Positions 44,414-53,319 of a stretch of 64,000 nucleotides of DNA are shown one piece after another. Every line of letters starts with the position of its first letter. Positions within the stretch are counted from its first letter, which is position 1. Source of the stretch: Idiomarina sp. PL1-037 (GTDB lineage: Bacteria > Pseudomonadota > Gammaproteobacteria > Enterobacterales > Alteromonadaceae); contig NZ_CP139873.1 of the NCBI RefSeq assembly GCF_034422975.1, positions 2,108,001 to 2,172,000 of the forward strand, written 5' to 3'. The translations under genes were made by a program, and so were the position numbers. The notes beneath the pieces are model-generated. The model did not search any database. It was not told the DNA's origin and saw only the letters and a program-made list of their open reading frames with translations.

Positions 44414-45454
44414 TTGACTCAGACATTCAGCTCACAGGTTCTCAATTGGTTTCAGCAATACGGGCGCAAGCATCTGCCATGGCAGAAAAACGTCACGCCC
44501 TATCGCGTCTGGGTGTCAGAAATTATGCTGCAACAAACCCAGGTTACTACCGTTATTCCGTACTTCGAACGTTTTATGGAAACCTTTCCTACGGTTCAGA
44601 AACTCTCCTCAGCTCCACAAGACAAAGTATTGAATTTATGGACTGGATTAGGCTATTACGCAAGAGCCCGAAACCTTCATAAAACTGCAAAACTTGTTTG
44701 CACTCAATATAACGGCGAATTTCCAAAAAAAGTTCATGAACTCGAACAATTACCCGGGGTTGGTCGCTCAACAGCCGGCGCAATTCGCTCTCTTGGGCAC
44801 GGTAAATACGCACCTATTCTGGATGGCAACGTTAAGCGTGTATTAGCACGTCATTTTGCTGTCTCTGGCTGGCCTGGTAAGGCAGATGTTTTAAAGCAAC
44901 TGTGGCAACTGACTGAACAATTGACTCCGAAACAAGGCTCCGGCGCATACAATCAGGCAATGATGGATATCGGTGCAATGATTTGTACTCGCAGTAAACC
45001 GCTTTGCGAGCAATGTCCTGTCAATAGCACCTGTGTTGCAAAGGCAACGGAGACAATAGCACAATACCCGGGAAAGAAGCCGAAAAAGATTAAACCAGTA
45101 AAAGCAACACATATGCTGCTTTTTCGGCATAACCAGCAGTTCTTGCTAGAAAAGCGTCCTCAGTCCGGCATTTGGGGCGGCCTTTGGTGCTTTCCGCAAT
45201 GCGACGAGGAAACGGACATCCCTTCCTTAGCTCAACAATACGGCGTCACTGAGCTGGCAAGACAGCAACTGACTCCTTTTCGTCATACCTTTAGCCACTT
45301 CCACCTGGACTGTAAGCCTCTGCTAATTGACGTTGCTCCCTCTGAGACTTCGCTTAACGAAGCAAAAAACCTGTGGGTAAAAGCGAATACTAATCAAGAC
45401 TTGGGCTTTGCAGCACCAACCGTTAAACTGATGGAGCAGTTAATGACTAAATAG
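44414..45454 (+). CDS. mutY: A/G-specific adenine glycosylase MutY
   Basis: A 346-residue base-excision enzyme that removes adenine mispaired with 8-oxoguanine. Catalytic Glu36 (SEIMLQQTQV), a helix-hairpin-helix LPGVGRSTAG and Asp137 (LDGNVKR) are present. The 4Fe-4S cysteines are Cys191, Cys198, Cys201 and Cys207 (C-X6-C-X2-C-X5-C). A C-terminal Nudix-like 8-oxoG recognition domain spans about 230-340. The start is TTG, the only codon that gives the family N-terminus. It precedes yggX, as in E. coli. Confidence 0.96.
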   Translation: MTQTFSSQVLNWFQQYGRKHLPWQKNVTPYRVWVSEIMLQQTQVTTVIPYFERFMETFPTVQKLSSAPQDKVLNLWTGLGYYARARNLHKTAKLVCTQYNGEFPKKVHELEQLPGVGRSTAGAIRSLGHGKYAPILDGNVKRVLARHFAVSGWPGKADVLKQLWQLTEQLTPKQGSGAYNQAMMDIGAMICTRSKPLCEQCPVNSTCVAKATETIAQYPGKKPKKIKPVKATHMLLFRHNQQFLLEKRPQSGIWGGLWCFPQCDEETDIPSLAQQYGVTELARQQLTPFRHTFSHFHLDCKPLLIDVAPSETSLNEAKNLWVKANTNQDLGFAAPTVKLMEQLMTK

Positions 45455-45465
45455 GTGAAAACAGC

Positions 45466-45738
45466 ATGAGCCGTACTGTATTTTGTGAGCATTTTCAAAA
45501 AGAAGCCGAAGGCCTCGATTTTCAGCTTTATCCAGGCGAGTTAGGTGAGCGTATTTTTAACCACATATCAAAAGAAGCCTGGGGAGAGTGGCAAAAGAAA
45601 CAAACCATGCTGATAAACGAAAGACGGTTAAACATGATGGATCCTACCGATCGTGAGTTTCTTGAAAAACAAATGACCGCTTTCTTATTCGAGGGAGAAA
45701 ACCCTGAAATTGAGGGCTATACTCCGCCGGAAAATTAA
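45466..45738 (+). CDS. yggX: Fe2+-trafficking/oxidative protection protein YggX
   Basis: A 90-residue YggX family protein that protects Fe-S proteins and is involved in iron trafficking. It has the N-terminal SRTVFCEHFQKEAEGLDF with the conserved cysteine, then YPGELGERIF and the MDPTDREFLEKQM block. It lies 12 bp after mutY, a conserved pair that joins repair of oxidised DNA with iron-sulfur protection. Confidence 0.96.
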   Translation: MSRTVFCEHFQKEAEGLDFQLYPGELGERIFNHISKEAWGEWQKKQTMLINERRLNMMDPTDREFLEKQMTAFLFEGENPEIEGYTPPEN

Positions 45739-45795
45739 CTCTTTAAGTTAGAAAGTTTCCAGCCACAACTCTTTTTTTCTTGTAAATCTAAATTA

Positions 45796-45814
45796 TTGTC
45801 TAATATATTGACAA
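45796..45814. promoter_or_regulatory. Operator-like inverted repeat upstream of proBA
   Basis: TTGTC (45796-45800) and GACAA (45810-45814) form an inverted repeat around an AT-rich 9-nt centre. TTGTCT could also serve as a -35 with TATGGC (45819-45824) at 17 bp. It lies about 80-100 bp before proB. A regulatory role is inferred only from position and symmetry. Confidence 0.3.
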
Positions 45815-45895
45815 TAGGTATGGCTTATGAGCCTCACTGGAGCTTAGACAGCCAATCTGTTAGACTACTAACGAATTCAACAAAAGGGAGTCTCT

Positions 45896-47011
45896 ATGAA
45901 AGCGCCATCCTGGCGAAGAGCCGTACTGAAAGTGGGGAGTGCGCTCATCGCGCCAGATGAAACTGGGGTTAGCACCAAATACCTATTACCCATAGCTCGC
46001 TTTATTAACGAGTGTCGAGAACGCGGACAGGAAGTTGTCCTGGTCTCGTCAGGCAGCGTTGCTGCCGGCCGCAAACATTTTAACTTTGAACACAAAAAAG
46101 TACCGGTTGCCGTGCGTAAAGCAATGTCTGCAGTCGGTCAAAATGAAATGATGGGTTACTGGTCACGCTTTTTCGATTCCCCCTGCGCCCAGTTGCTAAT
46201 GACCCACAGCGACCTACGCGACCGAGCTCGCTACGTCAGCATTAAAAACACCCTGAATAGATTGTTAGAGCACGACATTTTACCCGTAGTAAATGAGAAC
46301 GATGCTCTTGCGACCGACGAAATGAAAGTCGGTGATAACGATAACTTGTCGGCTATGATCGCGACTTTGGTTGACGCCGACGCCCTATTTATTTGTTCCG
46401 ATATCGACGGTCTGTATGACTCAGATCCGAACCTGAATCCAGACGCGAAAAAGATACCGGTGGTTGAACAAATTGACGAAAGCATTTATTCACTAGCCGG
46501 TGGTTCAGTGAGTTCTGTCGGCACCGGGGGAATGCGCACAAAAGTTGAAGCTGCAGAAAAAGCCACTTCACACGGTATCGATACTTACATAGTTAACGGT
46601 CGTAAAGGTGAGACTTTTGAATCGTTACTACAGGGGGATATCCCCGGCACATTATTCCGTCGTCAATCTGATCCAATTAGCAACAAAAAGCATTGGTTAA
46701 GACATACTCTGGTCGCCCAAGGCGAAATATTGGTTGATGAAGGTGCAGAGAAAGCATTAATTGAGAACGGTGCCTCACTACTCAGTTCAGGCATTGTTGA
46801 TGTACAAGGTGACTTTGATCGCGGTGACGCCGTGCTGGTTCGCAGCGCCAACGATACTGACGCTATCGCAAAAGGTATTTGTCAGTACAGCGCACATGAA
46901 CTGATGCACATTAAAGGGCAGCAAACGGAAGATATAGCTGAAAAATTTGGCTATAGCCCAATTACAGAAGTCATTCACCGTGACGATCTAATGATTTTGG
47001 AGGACGCATGA
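45896..47011 (+). CDS. proB: Glutamate 5-kinase
   Basis: A 371-residue kinase that phosphorylates glutamate, the first and feedback-regulated step of proline synthesis. The amino-acid-kinase domain (about 1-255) begins VLKVGSALI and includes VSSGSVAAG and VNENDALAT. A C-terminal PUA domain (about 275-371) is present, as in the full-length enzyme. AAAAGGGAG precedes the ATG. It overlaps proA by 4 bp. Confidence 0.97.
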   Translation: MKAPSWRRAVLKVGSALIAPDETGVSTKYLLPIARFINECRERGQEVVLVSSGSVAAGRKHFNFEHKKVPVAVRKAMSAVGQNEMMGYWSRFFDSPCAQLLMTHSDLRDRARYVSIKNTLNRLLEHDILPVVNENDALATDEMKVGDNDNLSAMIATLVDADALFICSDIDGLYDSDPNLNPDAKKIPVVEQIDESIYSLAGGSVSSVGTGGMRTKVEAAEKATSHGIDTYIVNGRKGETFESLLQGDIPGTLFRRQSDPISNKKHWLRHTLVAQGEILVDEGAEKALIENGASLLSSGIVDVQGDFDRGDAVLVRSANDTDAIAKGICQYSAHELMHIKGQQTEDIAEKFGYSPITEVIHRDDLMILEDA

Positions 47012-48261
47012 GCCAGCAATTAGCAAAAGAAATTTCACAACGCGCTGCAAAAGCGGCACGCGCTGTAGCAACCTTATCTGAAGCAGACAAAAACAGCGTA
47101 CTGCAGAAGATGGCAGACGCAATTCGCGCACGCCAGGACAAAATTATTGAAGTCAATAAAAAAGACCTGGCTACCGGGAAAGAGAAAGGTCTGAGCGATG
47201 CGATGATGGATCGCCTGGAATTGACACCTGAGCGTGTCGAGGGTATGGCCTCTGCCATTGAAGAGATCATTGCGTTAAAAGATCCTGTAGGCGACAGCTA
47301 CGTTCTGGATGAGCGTCCTAATGGAATGAAAATCGAGAAAATGCGCATTCCTCTGGGCGTTATCTGCATGATTTACGAAGCACGTCCGAATGTCACAGCT
47401 GACGCTGGAGCCCTGTGCTTTAAGTCAGGTAATGCCGTTATCTTGCGCTGTGGCCGTGAAGCTATTGAAAGCAGCAAAGCCATTGCTGAAGCCTTGCACG
47501 AAGCATTAGAAGCCAGCAATCTGCCTAAGGACGTTATCACTGTGGTGCCAACACCTGACCGCGAATTGATGACCGAACTTCTGCAACAGAAAGACTATAT
47601 CGATCTGGTTATTCCTCGCGGCGGTGAAGGCTTGATTCACTTCGTTAGCGACACCAGTAAAATCCCAGTCATCCAACATTACAAAGGTGTTTGTCACCTG
47701 TATGTGGATAAAGACGCCGATCTTGATAAAGCTCTGGCCATTTTGCTTAATGGTAAAACTCAGCGTACCGGCGTTTGTAATGCGCTCGAAGGTTTACTGG
47801 TTCATCAGGACGTTGCTGATAAGTTCTTGCCTATGGCTGCTAAGGCTCTGGCTGAAAAAGACGTAACCATTCACGCCGATAAGCGTTCAGTAAGTTACTT
47901 TGATGGCGCTGATGAGATTGCAGACGACGCTTTTGGTGAAGAATACCTGGCTCTTGAGATTGCGGTTCGCACCGTCGACAACTACGAAGGTGCTATTGAG
48001 CATATTCAGGAGTTTGGTAGCGGTCATACTGAAGTTATTATCACTGAAAACGATGAAACGGCTAAGCGTTTCATTCGTGAAGTAGACTCAGCCGTTACCA
48101 TGGCAAATGTCTCTTCTCGCTTCTCTGATGGCGGTCAGTTAGGTTTAGGTGCTGAAATTGGTATCTCCACCAGTAAGCTGCACGCATACGGACCAATGGG
48201 TCTTGAAGCACTAACAACTGAGAAATTCGTGGTGACCGGTAACGGTCAGGTTCGCGACTAA
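47008..48261 (+). CDS. proA: Gamma-glutamyl phosphate reductase
   Basis: A 417-residue NADPH-dependent reductase giving glutamate semialdehyde. It shows the ALDH-like fold with MIYEARPNVTADA, LRCGREAIESS and the catalytic cysteine in TGVCNALEGLLV, and the C-terminal FSDGGQLGLGAEIGIS block. It overlaps proB (ATGA), so the unstable intermediate can be channelled. A terminator follows. Confidence 0.98.
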   Translation: MSQQLAKEISQRAAKAARAVATLSEADKNSVLQKMADAIRARQDKIIEVNKKDLATGKEKGLSDAMMDRLELTPERVEGMASAIEEIIALKDPVGDSYVLDERPNGMKIEKMRIPLGVICMIYEARPNVTADAGALCFKSGNAVILRCGREAIESSKAIAEALHEALEASNLPKDVITVVPTPDRELMTELLQQKDYIDLVIPRGGEGLIHFVSDTSKIPVIQHYKGVCHLYVDKDADLDKALAILLNGKTQRTGVCNALEGLLVHQDVADKFLPMAAKALAEKDVTIHADKRSVSYFDGADEIADDAFGEEYLALEIAVRTVDNYEGAIEHIQEFGSGHTEVIITENDETAKRFIREVDSAVTMANVSSRFSDGGQLGLGAEIGISTSKLHAYGPMGLEALTTEKFVVTGNGQVRD

Positions 48262-48276
48262 TTCAGTGCTTAGCGC

Positions 48277-48317
48277 ATAAAAAAGCCCCGCTCACTCAGT
48301 GACCGGGGCTTTTTTTA
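48277..48317. terminator. Bidirectional terminator proA / waaA-kdkA
   Basis: AAAAAGCCCCG (to 48290) and CGGGGCTTTTT (48304 on) form a GC-rich stem. The inside also has TCACT/AGTGA complementarity. A-runs and T-runs flank both sides, serving the convergent genes. Confidence 0.88.
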
Positions 48318-48328
48318 TGGTTTAAAGC

Positions 48329-50314
48329 TTAACGGCGATAACCCGTTAATAACTCTGGCCAGTCACGAGACTCCTTCCAGTAAAAAGTCTCATTCTTTTC
48401 TTTTTCTTTGCGTAAGGAGCGCAGCAAACGCTGAATATTCGCTTCCTTCCAGTCCCCGCTTTCTCGAAAATCGCATTTATCAAAATCGACAATCCAGGCT
48501 TTGTCTTTGTCATCCAGCATAAGGTTGTGACAATTTAAATCTGAATGGTAGACACCGGTATCGTGTAGCTCTTTAATAACACTTCCCAGTTTTTGCCATA
48601 ACTCTGCAGAGAGTTTCTTTTCACGAAGTAAACGAAAAACATCGACAGCTCCCGGAATAACTTCTACCAGAATGTCTGCTTTGTAACTGAAAACCGCTGT
48701 CTTTTCCATACGAGCCGCTACCGGGCGCGGAACGGGCAAGCCAATTTCCCGCAGCTTCAATAGCAAATCGAACTCATGAATAGCCCGACTTTTTTCTGCA
48801 GGTTCACGTAAAAAACGATCTTTATTAATTTTACCGACTAAACCACCACGATAATAATGACGCAGTAAAAGTCCCAAATCACCCTGCTGAATAAACCAGA
48901 CTGTTGCGCGCCCCGTTGAGTTTCCCGCAATCGACTTCTGTTGCTGCCAATACTGGGCTGTAAAATGTTTATCTTCTATTGTTTCAAAAATATCGCTGTC
49001 GTAGCGAACAAGCCCTTGGGGACTCTGCTCTGTTTTTATCATACCGCTTCCTGTCAGAGTACATTCCAGTGCCCGCCTTAATACTCTTAACGTAGCACCC
49101 TGGTGCGTTTGTAAAACGCTTTTAGCAGCTTCATGTTGCGCTTTCATGACAGCTGTCTGCTGCATCAACTCCACAGCTTGTTTAATTTCTCCGGCATTAT
49201 TAACCCACTGCACGGCACTAGCTTTTGCCAGCTCACCGTAAACTTGTGGGAAATTGAACACGTGCCGCCCCGACATAACATTGGAGCCAGCAGCGATAAC
49301 TTCAAGGGGGTTGTGCCCGCCTCGCTCAATAATACTTCCGCCGACAAAACTCACCGAGGCTAATTGCCCCCAAAGCATCATTTCCCCCATGCTGTCAGCA
49401 AGAAGGACATCACAATCTTCAGGTACTGTATTATTTTCGGTTCTACGGGCAAGCTTAAGCCCGGATTCCTGTATCATTTGCGCTACCACCTCAAATTGCT
49501 CAGGGTGTCGCGGTGCAATGATAAGACAGGAATCAGTTAAGTCCTGTTGAATCAGTTTATGTGCCTCTAACAGCACCTCATGCTCGCCTGGATGGCTACT
49601 ACTGGCTAACCAGACCCGTCGCGATACACAGCTTTGCTGCCACGCCAATGCTTTTTTGATGTCATTCTCAGAGAGCTCAATGTCGTACTTAAGGTTTCCG
49701 TCCACGAAGAGCACGCCACCGGGAACGCCCAGTACCTTCATTCGTCGCGCGGTTTCTTTATTTTGAACAGAAACCAGTGTCAGCTGTTTCCAGACTGTAT
49801 TCATCAACCAATGAAAACGCCGATAACCTGCAGCTGAACGAGCCGATAGTCGTGCGTTTAACAACGCGACAGGAATATTATTTCTGGCAAGCTGGTTCAA
49901 CATTTGCGGCCAAAGCTCGGTTTCCATAACCCACACGGCTTTAGGTTTAAACATATGAACAAAACGCTTTGCGGCACCCGGCGTGTCTATCGGCCAATAG
50001 TGACAACTGACAAACTCGCCAAAATGCTGCTGGATAAGTTCCCGAGCCGTTGGCGTCATACAGGTAATAAGTATTTTTTGGCCTGGTTCCTGACGCAAAA
50101 GCTGCTCAATTAACCGTTTCGCCGCTAACGTCTCGCCAACGGAAACGCTATGAATAACCACACAGCCGTGCTGCCTTTTATCAACAGAGCCCAGCGCAAG
50201 CCGTTCTGACCAGTTCTGACGGTAGCGGCTGTCTTTTCTGCCGCGTAGCCACAACCAGACAAAAACGGCTGGGGTGACCAGCCGTATGAATACTCCGTAG
50301 ATCCACAATCGCAT
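48329..50314 (-). CDS. waaA-kdkA: Fused Kdo transferase (WaaA) and Kdo kinase (KdkA)
   Basis: A 661-residue single frame. Residues 1-424 are a full-length Kdo transferase: N-terminal membrane anchor, SVSVGE with the catalytic Glu, the METELWP block, and a GT-B C-terminal half with the ERGGHNPLE segment. Residues 425-661 are a full Kdo kinase: HYYRGGLVGK, and the kinase core GVYHSDLNCHNLMLD and WIVDFDKCDFRE. The first would attach Kdo to lipid IVA and the second phosphorylate it, as in bacteria with a single phosphorylated Kdo. The ATG at 50314 starts 5 bp after the upstream glycosyltransferase stop. An in-frame ATG at 49042 lies behind AGGA. Both parts have the family's usual length. Confidence 0.93.
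   Translation of the reverse strand: MRLWIYGVFIRLVTPAVFVWLWLRGRKDSRYRQNWSERLALGSVDKRQHGCVVIHSVSVGETLAAKRLIEQLLRQEPGQKILITCMTPTARELIQQHFGEFVSCHYWPIDTPGAAKRFVHMFKPKAVWVMETELWPQMLNQLARNNIPVALLNARLSARSAAGYRRFHWLMNTVWKQLTLVSVQNKETARRMKVLGVPGGVLFVDGNLKYDIELSENDIKKALAWQQSCVSRRVWLASSSHPGEHEVLLEAHKLIQQDLTDSCLIIAPRHPEQFEVVAQMIQESGLKLARRTENNTVPEDCDVLLADSMGEMMLWGQLASVSFVGGSIIERGGHNPLEVIAAGSNVMSGRHVFNFPQVYGELAKASAVQWVNNAGEIKQAVELMQQTAVMKAQHEAAKSVLQTHQGATLRVLRRALECTLTGSGMIKTEQSPQGLVRYDSDIFETIEDKHFTAQYWQQQKSIAGNSTGRATVWFIQQGDLGLLLRHYYRGGLVGKINKDRFLREPAEKSRAIHEFDLLLKLREIGLPVPRPVAARMEKTAVFSYKADILVEVIPGAVDVFRLLREKKLSAELWQKLGSVIKELHDTGVYHSDLNCHNLMLDDKDKAWIVDFDKCDFRESGDWKEANIQRLLRSLRKEKEKNETFYWKESRDWPELLTGYRR
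49040..49053 (-). promoter_or_regulatory. Internal Shine-Dalgarno and ATG at the WaaA/KdkA joint
   Basis: On the minus strand the joint reads AGGAAGCGGTATG: AGGA, 5-7 bp spacing, then an in-frame ATG (49042-49040) exactly where a free 237-residue KdkA would begin. It may be a working internal start or a remnant from when the two genes were separate. Confidence 0.5.
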
Positions 50315-50319
50315 ATAAT

Positions 50320-51096
50320 TTAACGCCAGTACTCGGCAATCCACTTAGTCGGCAGAACTTTCCGATACCATTTACCGCTTCGGCCTTCCAGCGCGTCATC
50401 CGGGTGCGGTTTGCCGTGGAATATAATAACTTTTGCGTCTTCAGGTATACGTGGCTCTTGGAAGAAGCTTAATGGGAACGGGCGCAGACAATGGCGCTTA
50501 AAGCTACGGCACCACTTTTCCGGCCAGTACGTCAACTTGTTTTGGCGGTCAACAAAATGCGTAATGTATTCCTGTTCATTCCGTACGTCAGCAGTAGCCG
50601 TTTCTGGATCTTTCTTCAGGTGCTCTAATGCGTCTTCGTGCGCGCCAATATCGAAACGAAATACCGATGTATTCCCGGTAGCGTCGGATTTATCCCACTC
50701 TTTGATCACCATAAATTCGCCTTCCGGCTCAAAGAATTCGTCCAGGCTGCCAACAATAATAATATCCAGATCCAGGAATAACGTTGGCCCTCCAAGATCA
50801 TAAAGCGGGTTTGCAAAGCAGGTAAGCTTTAACCAGCCGTGACCTTTTGCCCACGGAACTTGTTCATCAAAGTCTTTAAAACCAATTTTAGGAATCGCTT
50901 TTACTTCAATCTCGTCATTGATACCCTCAAAGTCATCGGTAAAACAGACAAAACGAAAGGGTCGACTAAGGTGGCGACTGACCATTGAATGCAACGTATT
51001 GACGTAATCGGGGCCATACTTTTTACCCCACTTGATGCAAATGACGTTAACCGGTTTCTGCTCTGATGAATTTTCGTTACCCACTACCTGGTCCAT
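50320..51096 (-). CDS. Glycosyltransferase, probably LPS-related
   Basis: A 258-residue GT-A-like protein. A beta-strand VICIKWGKKYG opens the nucleotide-binding region, FVCFTDD follows, and FLDLDIIIVGSLD holds a DxD-type metal/sugar-nucleotide motif (about residue 105). The C-terminal FHGKPHPDDAL supplies a typical histidine segment. The ATG at 51096 follows AGGGG; the longer frame is rejected. Its stop is 5 bp before waaA-kdkA, so it is most likely an LPS core sugar transferase, but donor and acceptor are unknown. Confidence 0.82.
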   Translation of the reverse strand: MDQVVGNENSSEQKPVNVICIKWGKKYGPDYVNTLHSMVSRHLSRPFRFVCFTDDFEGINDEIEVKAIPKIGFKDFDEQVPWAKGHGWLKLTCFANPLYDLGGPTLFLDLDIIIVGSLDEFFEPEGEFMVIKEWDKSDATGNTSVFRFDIGAHEDALEHLKKDPETATADVRNEQEYITHFVDRQNKLTYWPEKWCRSFKRHCLRPFPLSFFQEPRIPEDAKVIIFHGKPHPDDALEGRSGKWYRKVLPTKWIAEYWR

Positions 51097-51214
51097 AACT
51101 GCCCCTAAATCTGAAACTACCGCGCATAATGCCATATTTTGGTGCATTTAGGTATGCCGATCTGAATCTCTGAATAGAACGTATTGAAGCTATCGATCCT
51201 AACCCTCACTGCTT

Positions 51215-52771
51215 ATGAAAATTCATACTCTACGACTCATACTTGGCGACCAACTCAATGCCAGACATTCATGGTTCAGGCAAAAGGACGCAGGCGTACT
51301 CTATGTGATGATGGAGCTCAAACAAGAAACCGACTACGTTGTTCACCATCGACAAAAAGTATTAGCCTTTTTCGCAGCGATGCGGACTTTCGGTAACGCA
51401 CTGAGCACTGCAGGACATCAAGTCAAATATATAAAACTTGATGATGACACTAATAACCAAAGCCTGACTCAGAACCTTCAGCAATTAATGCAAGATCACG
51501 AAGTGACTACTCTGGAGTGTCAGCAACCCGACGAATACCGGCTCGATCATCAATTGAAAAGCTGGGCCGGCGCCAAAAACATTAATTTGAAATGGTTTGA
51601 TACAGAGCACTTTCTTACCGGCCGCAACTCGCTAAAAGAGTATTTTCCTAATAGCGAAAACTACTTAATGGAAACTTTCTACCGAAAGGTCCGTAAGCAA
51701 TACGATATTCTGATGGAAGAAGGTCGCCCGACCGGAGGACGCTGGAATTACGATAAAGAAAACCAGAAAAAGATTCCCGCAAACCATGACGTAGAGCCAC
51801 CTCTAATCTTCTCTAATGACGTATCCGATATTGATGAGCTACTGGACAAAAGTTCAGTTAAAACTATGGCGCAAGCGGACGCGGCTCAACTGATATGGCC
51901 GGTTAACCGCAAACAGTCCAAGCAGTTGCTTGAACATTTTTGTCAATTCGGACTCCCTGATTTTGGTCGTTATCAGGACACCATGGCAACCGAAAATAAC
52001 GTCGGCGAAGCCCATTGGAGTCTTTATCACTCGCGAATTTCATTTTCTTTAAACACCAAAATGCTGCATCCGTTAGAAGTGGTTAACGCTGCTATTGATG
52101 CCTGGTCCAATAATAAAAACAGCATTTCACTTGCTCAAATTGAAGGTTTTTGTCGGCAGATTATTGGCTGGCGAGAGTTTGTGCGGGCCATTTACTGGGC
52201 CCATATGCCCGACTATAAAAACCTTAACGATCTCAACCACAACAGAGCGTTACCAGAGTTTTACTGGACTGCCGATACCAAAATGAGCTGTCTGCACTAT
52301 TCCATTAAGCAGTCATTAGACTATGCCTACGCACATCACATACAGCGGTTAATGGTAACCGGAAATTTCGCACTTCTGGCCGGCGTATCACCGGACGCTT
52401 TGGATGACTGGTATCTTGGCATTTATATTGATGCCATCGAGTGGGTGGAATTGCCAAATACACGCGGCATGAGCCAGTATGCCGACGGTGGGCTAATAGC
52501 AACCAAGCCCTACATTGCCAGTGCTAACTACATGCAAAAAATGGGGCACTACTGTAAAGAGTGCTATTATGATCCGAAGAAGAAAACCGGTGAAAAAGCT
52601 TGTCCTTTTAACAGCCTGTACTGGCATTTTATTGAACGTCATAAAGAACGCTTTAAAGACAATCACAGAATGAGCATGATGTACCAGGTCTGGAATAAAA
52701 AAACCGGGAAAGAACAGCAGGCGTTAATGAAACAAGCCGAAACTTATTTAGATAATATCAACGAGTTATAA
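51215..52771 (+). CDS. Iron-sulfur cryptochrome/photolyase (FeS-BCP type)
   Basis: A 518-residue photolyase-related flavoprotein, probably a (6-4) photolyase. It begins LRLILGDQLN, the family N-terminal Rossmann strand, and the FAD-binding helical domain covers about 230-500. Four cysteines at 359, 447, 450 and 463 have the same spacing (88, 3, 13) as the 4Fe-4S ligands I recall for Agrobacterium PhrB. It is divergent from the glycosyltransferase and is followed after 11 bp by a lipocalin gene, suggesting one transcript. Confidence 0.93.
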   Translation: MKIHTLRLILGDQLNARHSWFRQKDAGVLYVMMELKQETDYVVHHRQKVLAFFAAMRTFGNALSTAGHQVKYIKLDDDTNNQSLTQNLQQLMQDHEVTTLECQQPDEYRLDHQLKSWAGAKNINLKWFDTEHFLTGRNSLKEYFPNSENYLMETFYRKVRKQYDILMEEGRPTGGRWNYDKENQKKIPANHDVEPPLIFSNDVSDIDELLDKSSVKTMAQADAAQLIWPVNRKQSKQLLEHFCQFGLPDFGRYQDTMATENNVGEAHWSLYHSRISFSLNTKMLHPLEVVNAAIDAWSNNKNSISLAQIEGFCRQIIGWREFVRAIYWAHMPDYKNLNDLNHNRALPEFYWTADTKMSCLHYSIKQSLDYAYAHHIQRLMVTGNFALLAGVSPDALDDWYLGIYIDAIEWVELPNTRGMSQYADGGLIATKPYIASANYMQKMGHYCKECYYDPKKKTGEKACPFNSLYWHFIERHKERFKDNHRMSMMYQVWNKKTGKEQQALMKQAETYLDNINEL

Positions 52772-52782
52772 AAGGAAGCACA

Positions 52783-53319
52783 ATGAATAAATGGATGGTG
52801 TCGTTACTTTTTATGTTCTTACTGAGTGCCTGTAACTCTCAACCCACACCGGTAGCCGAGGTTGTTGACGACTTTGAAGCCGAGCGCTACTTGGGTAAAT
52901 GGTACGAAATAGTCCGCATGCCACACAGCTTTGAAGAGGGCTTACAGGGGGTTACTGCAGAGTATCGCTTAAATGGTGATGGCACCCTGGAAGTGACCAA
53001 CCGGGGTTATCATGTCAACAATGAAGAGTGGCAAACCGCTATTGGACTGGCTGAGCCAATCGAAAATATGGATGCCGCATATCAGGTTACCTTCTTCTGG
53101 CCCTTTTATGGTGGTTATTACGTGAGTTGGTTAGGTGGTGATTATCAGCAGGCAATAGTAACCAGCGACTCACATGAGTATTTCTGGTTTTTATCGAGAA
53201 GCCCGGATGTCTCTCAGGCAGATATTGATTACGCCTTAGCCAAGGCTCATGAGTGGGGATATGACATCGACCAGATGATCATTGTTGATCATCCGGCCGA
53301 GTTAACAGACGCTAATTAA
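52783..53319 (+). CDS. blc: Outer-membrane lipocalin Blc
   Basis: A 178-residue lipoprotein with lipobox LLSAC (Cys17) and the lipocalin G-X-W motif in YLGKWYEIVRMPHSFE (about 38-53). Bacterial lipocalins bind lysophospholipids or fatty acids and help maintain the membrane under stress. AAGGAAG precedes the ATG. It lies 11 bp after the photolyase, so it may be a joint stress-repair unit. Its stop overlaps deaD by 4 bp, tail to tail. Confidence 0.93.
   Translation: MNKWMVSLLFMFLLSACNSQPTPVAEVVDDFEAERYLGKWYEIVRMPHSFEEGLQGVTAEYRLNGDGTLEVTNRGYHVNNEEWQTAIGLAEPIENMDAAYQVTFFWPFYGGYYVSWLGGDYQQAIVTSDSHEYFWFLSRSPDVSQADIDYALAKAHEWGYDIDQMIIVDHPAELTDAN

Noticed and set aside
44398..44682. 94-residue frame at the start of mutY
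   Set aside because: Out-of-frame overlap with MutY, whose catalytic and cluster residues are all intact.
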